Shown here: positions 12,775 through 13,041 of the stretch, piece by piece
How positions within the stretch are numbered: position 1 is the stretch's first letter
Layout of the letters: the number at the start of each line of letters is the position of its first letter
From: an uncultured Gemmatimonadota bacterium
Lineage (GTDB): Bacteria > Gemmatimonadota > Gemmatimonadetes > Gemmatimonadales > GWC2-71-9
Length of the DNA stretch: 13,041 nt
Direction of reading: 5' to 3'
NCBI GenBank assembly: GCA_946479825.1
Contig: CAMLHU010000028.1
Location: 1-13,041, forward strand
Position numbers and translations under genes: made by a program
Notes under the pieces: generated by a model
Database searches by the model: none
Told to the model about the DNA's origin: nothing
Seen by the model: only the letters and a program-made list of their open reading frames with translations

Positions 12775-13041
12775 CACCCCTCGACGAACGCGCCCATCGA
12801 GGCGTACTTCTCGGCGCGGCGCCGGACCAGCTTCTCGGGCTTCACCGAGCGGAGTTCCTTGACGTGGCGGATGAGCGAGGCACGCAGGGCCTCGCCGATG
12901 GTCTCGGGATCCTGGTGAGCGCCGCCCTCGGGCTCGGGGATGATCTCGTCCACCAGCTTGAGCTCGAGCAGGTCCCGGGCGGTGAGCTTGAGGGCCTCGG
13001 CGGCGCGCTCGCGCTGGGAGGAATCCTTCCAGAGGATGGCG
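12774..13041 (-). CDS. accA: Acetyl-CoA carboxylase carboxyltransferase subunit alpha, C-terminal end (partial)
   Basis: The last 88 codons of the alpha subunit of acetyl-CoA carboxylase carboxyltransferase, which with AccD makes malonyl-CoA for fatty-acid synthesis. The start lies beyond the window. The translation begins with ILWKDSSQRERAAEALKLTA, the standard AccA region, followed by DLLELKLVDEIIPEPEGGAHQDPE, given here as two motifs: the DLL-x-L-x-x-VDEII element and the EPEGGAH-x-D element. It ends in the usual basic C-terminal helix (KPEKLVRRRAEKYASMG). Stop TGA at 12774-12776 overlaps the ricT start. Identification is certain. Confidence 0.96.
   Translation of the reverse strand, partial: AILWKDSSQRERAAEALKLTARDLLELKLVDEIIPEPEGGAHQDPETIGEALRASLIRHVKELRSVKPEKLVRRRAEKYASMGAFVEG

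Noticed and set aside
10177..12918. A 913-codon open frame on the plus strand opposite metG, ricT and accA
   Set aside because: It is antisense to three certain genes, its translation is Ala/Gly/Arg/Val-rich without motifs, and long shadow frames are common in such GC-rich DNA.
1..13041. tRNA, rRNA, CRISPR, insertion sequence or attachment site
   Set aside because: No cloverleaf-like sequence, spaced repeats, transposase motifs or terminal inverted repeats were seen; the region is densely filled with ordinary genes.

Overview
The window is very GC-rich, gene-dense chromosomal DNA from a diderm (LPS-bearing) bacterium. Evidence for this is a Kdo transferase gene (waaA), several proteins with outer-membrane-type or lipoprotein signal peptides, and a periplasmic M23 peptidase. 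The content is core: end of an ATP synthase operon, LPS synthesis, fatty-acid synthesis (accA), methionyl-tRNA synthetase. The style (short epsilon subunit, exported proteins whose mature part begins with Gln after A-x-A, accA-ricT-metG order) fits Gemmatimonadota best. That assignment is inference, not proof. No mobile element, tRNA, rRNA or CRISPR array was seen, and no gene-free stretch exceeds about 135 bases.

Layout. 1-1032 (+): 3' end of atpD, a short atpC, and a small beta-barrel-like exported protein whose start overlaps the end of atpC. 1042-1799 (+): a second, probably related barrel protein with its own promoter, a structured 5' leader and a terminator-like hairpin. 1864-2292 (+): a small lipoprotein. 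2289-3593 (-): waaA, convergent with the lipoprotein and sharing a CTAG at the two stops. 3707-4429 (+): a CPBP-type membrane protease. 4433-5853 (-): a two-gene unit of an unrecognised lipoprotein followed by a DsbA-like thioredoxin-fold protein. 5879-9070 (+): a tightly packed four-gene unit of TPM-domain protein, nucleotidyltransferase-like protein, LemA lipoprotein and a soluble MprF/LPG-synthase-like acyltransferase. 9130-10059 (-): M23 peptidase with its own promoter and terminator. 10192-13041 (-): accA (partial), ricT/PSP1 and metG, joined with stop/start overlap or direct abutment.

How they fit together. Apart from the housekeeping genes, almost everything acts at the cell envelope: outer-membrane proteins, lipoproteins, LPS core synthesis, peptidoglycan trimming and disulfide chemistry. 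The LemA/TPM/nucleotidyltransferase-like/aminoacyltransferase unit is the least understood part and the best candidate for an undescribed envelope module. I did not find an obvious defence or mobile system. The regulatory details (an ompA-like 5' stem-loop, a promoter buried in the divergent gene, an AT-rich palindrome between metG and the peptidase gene) are the other items worth checking.
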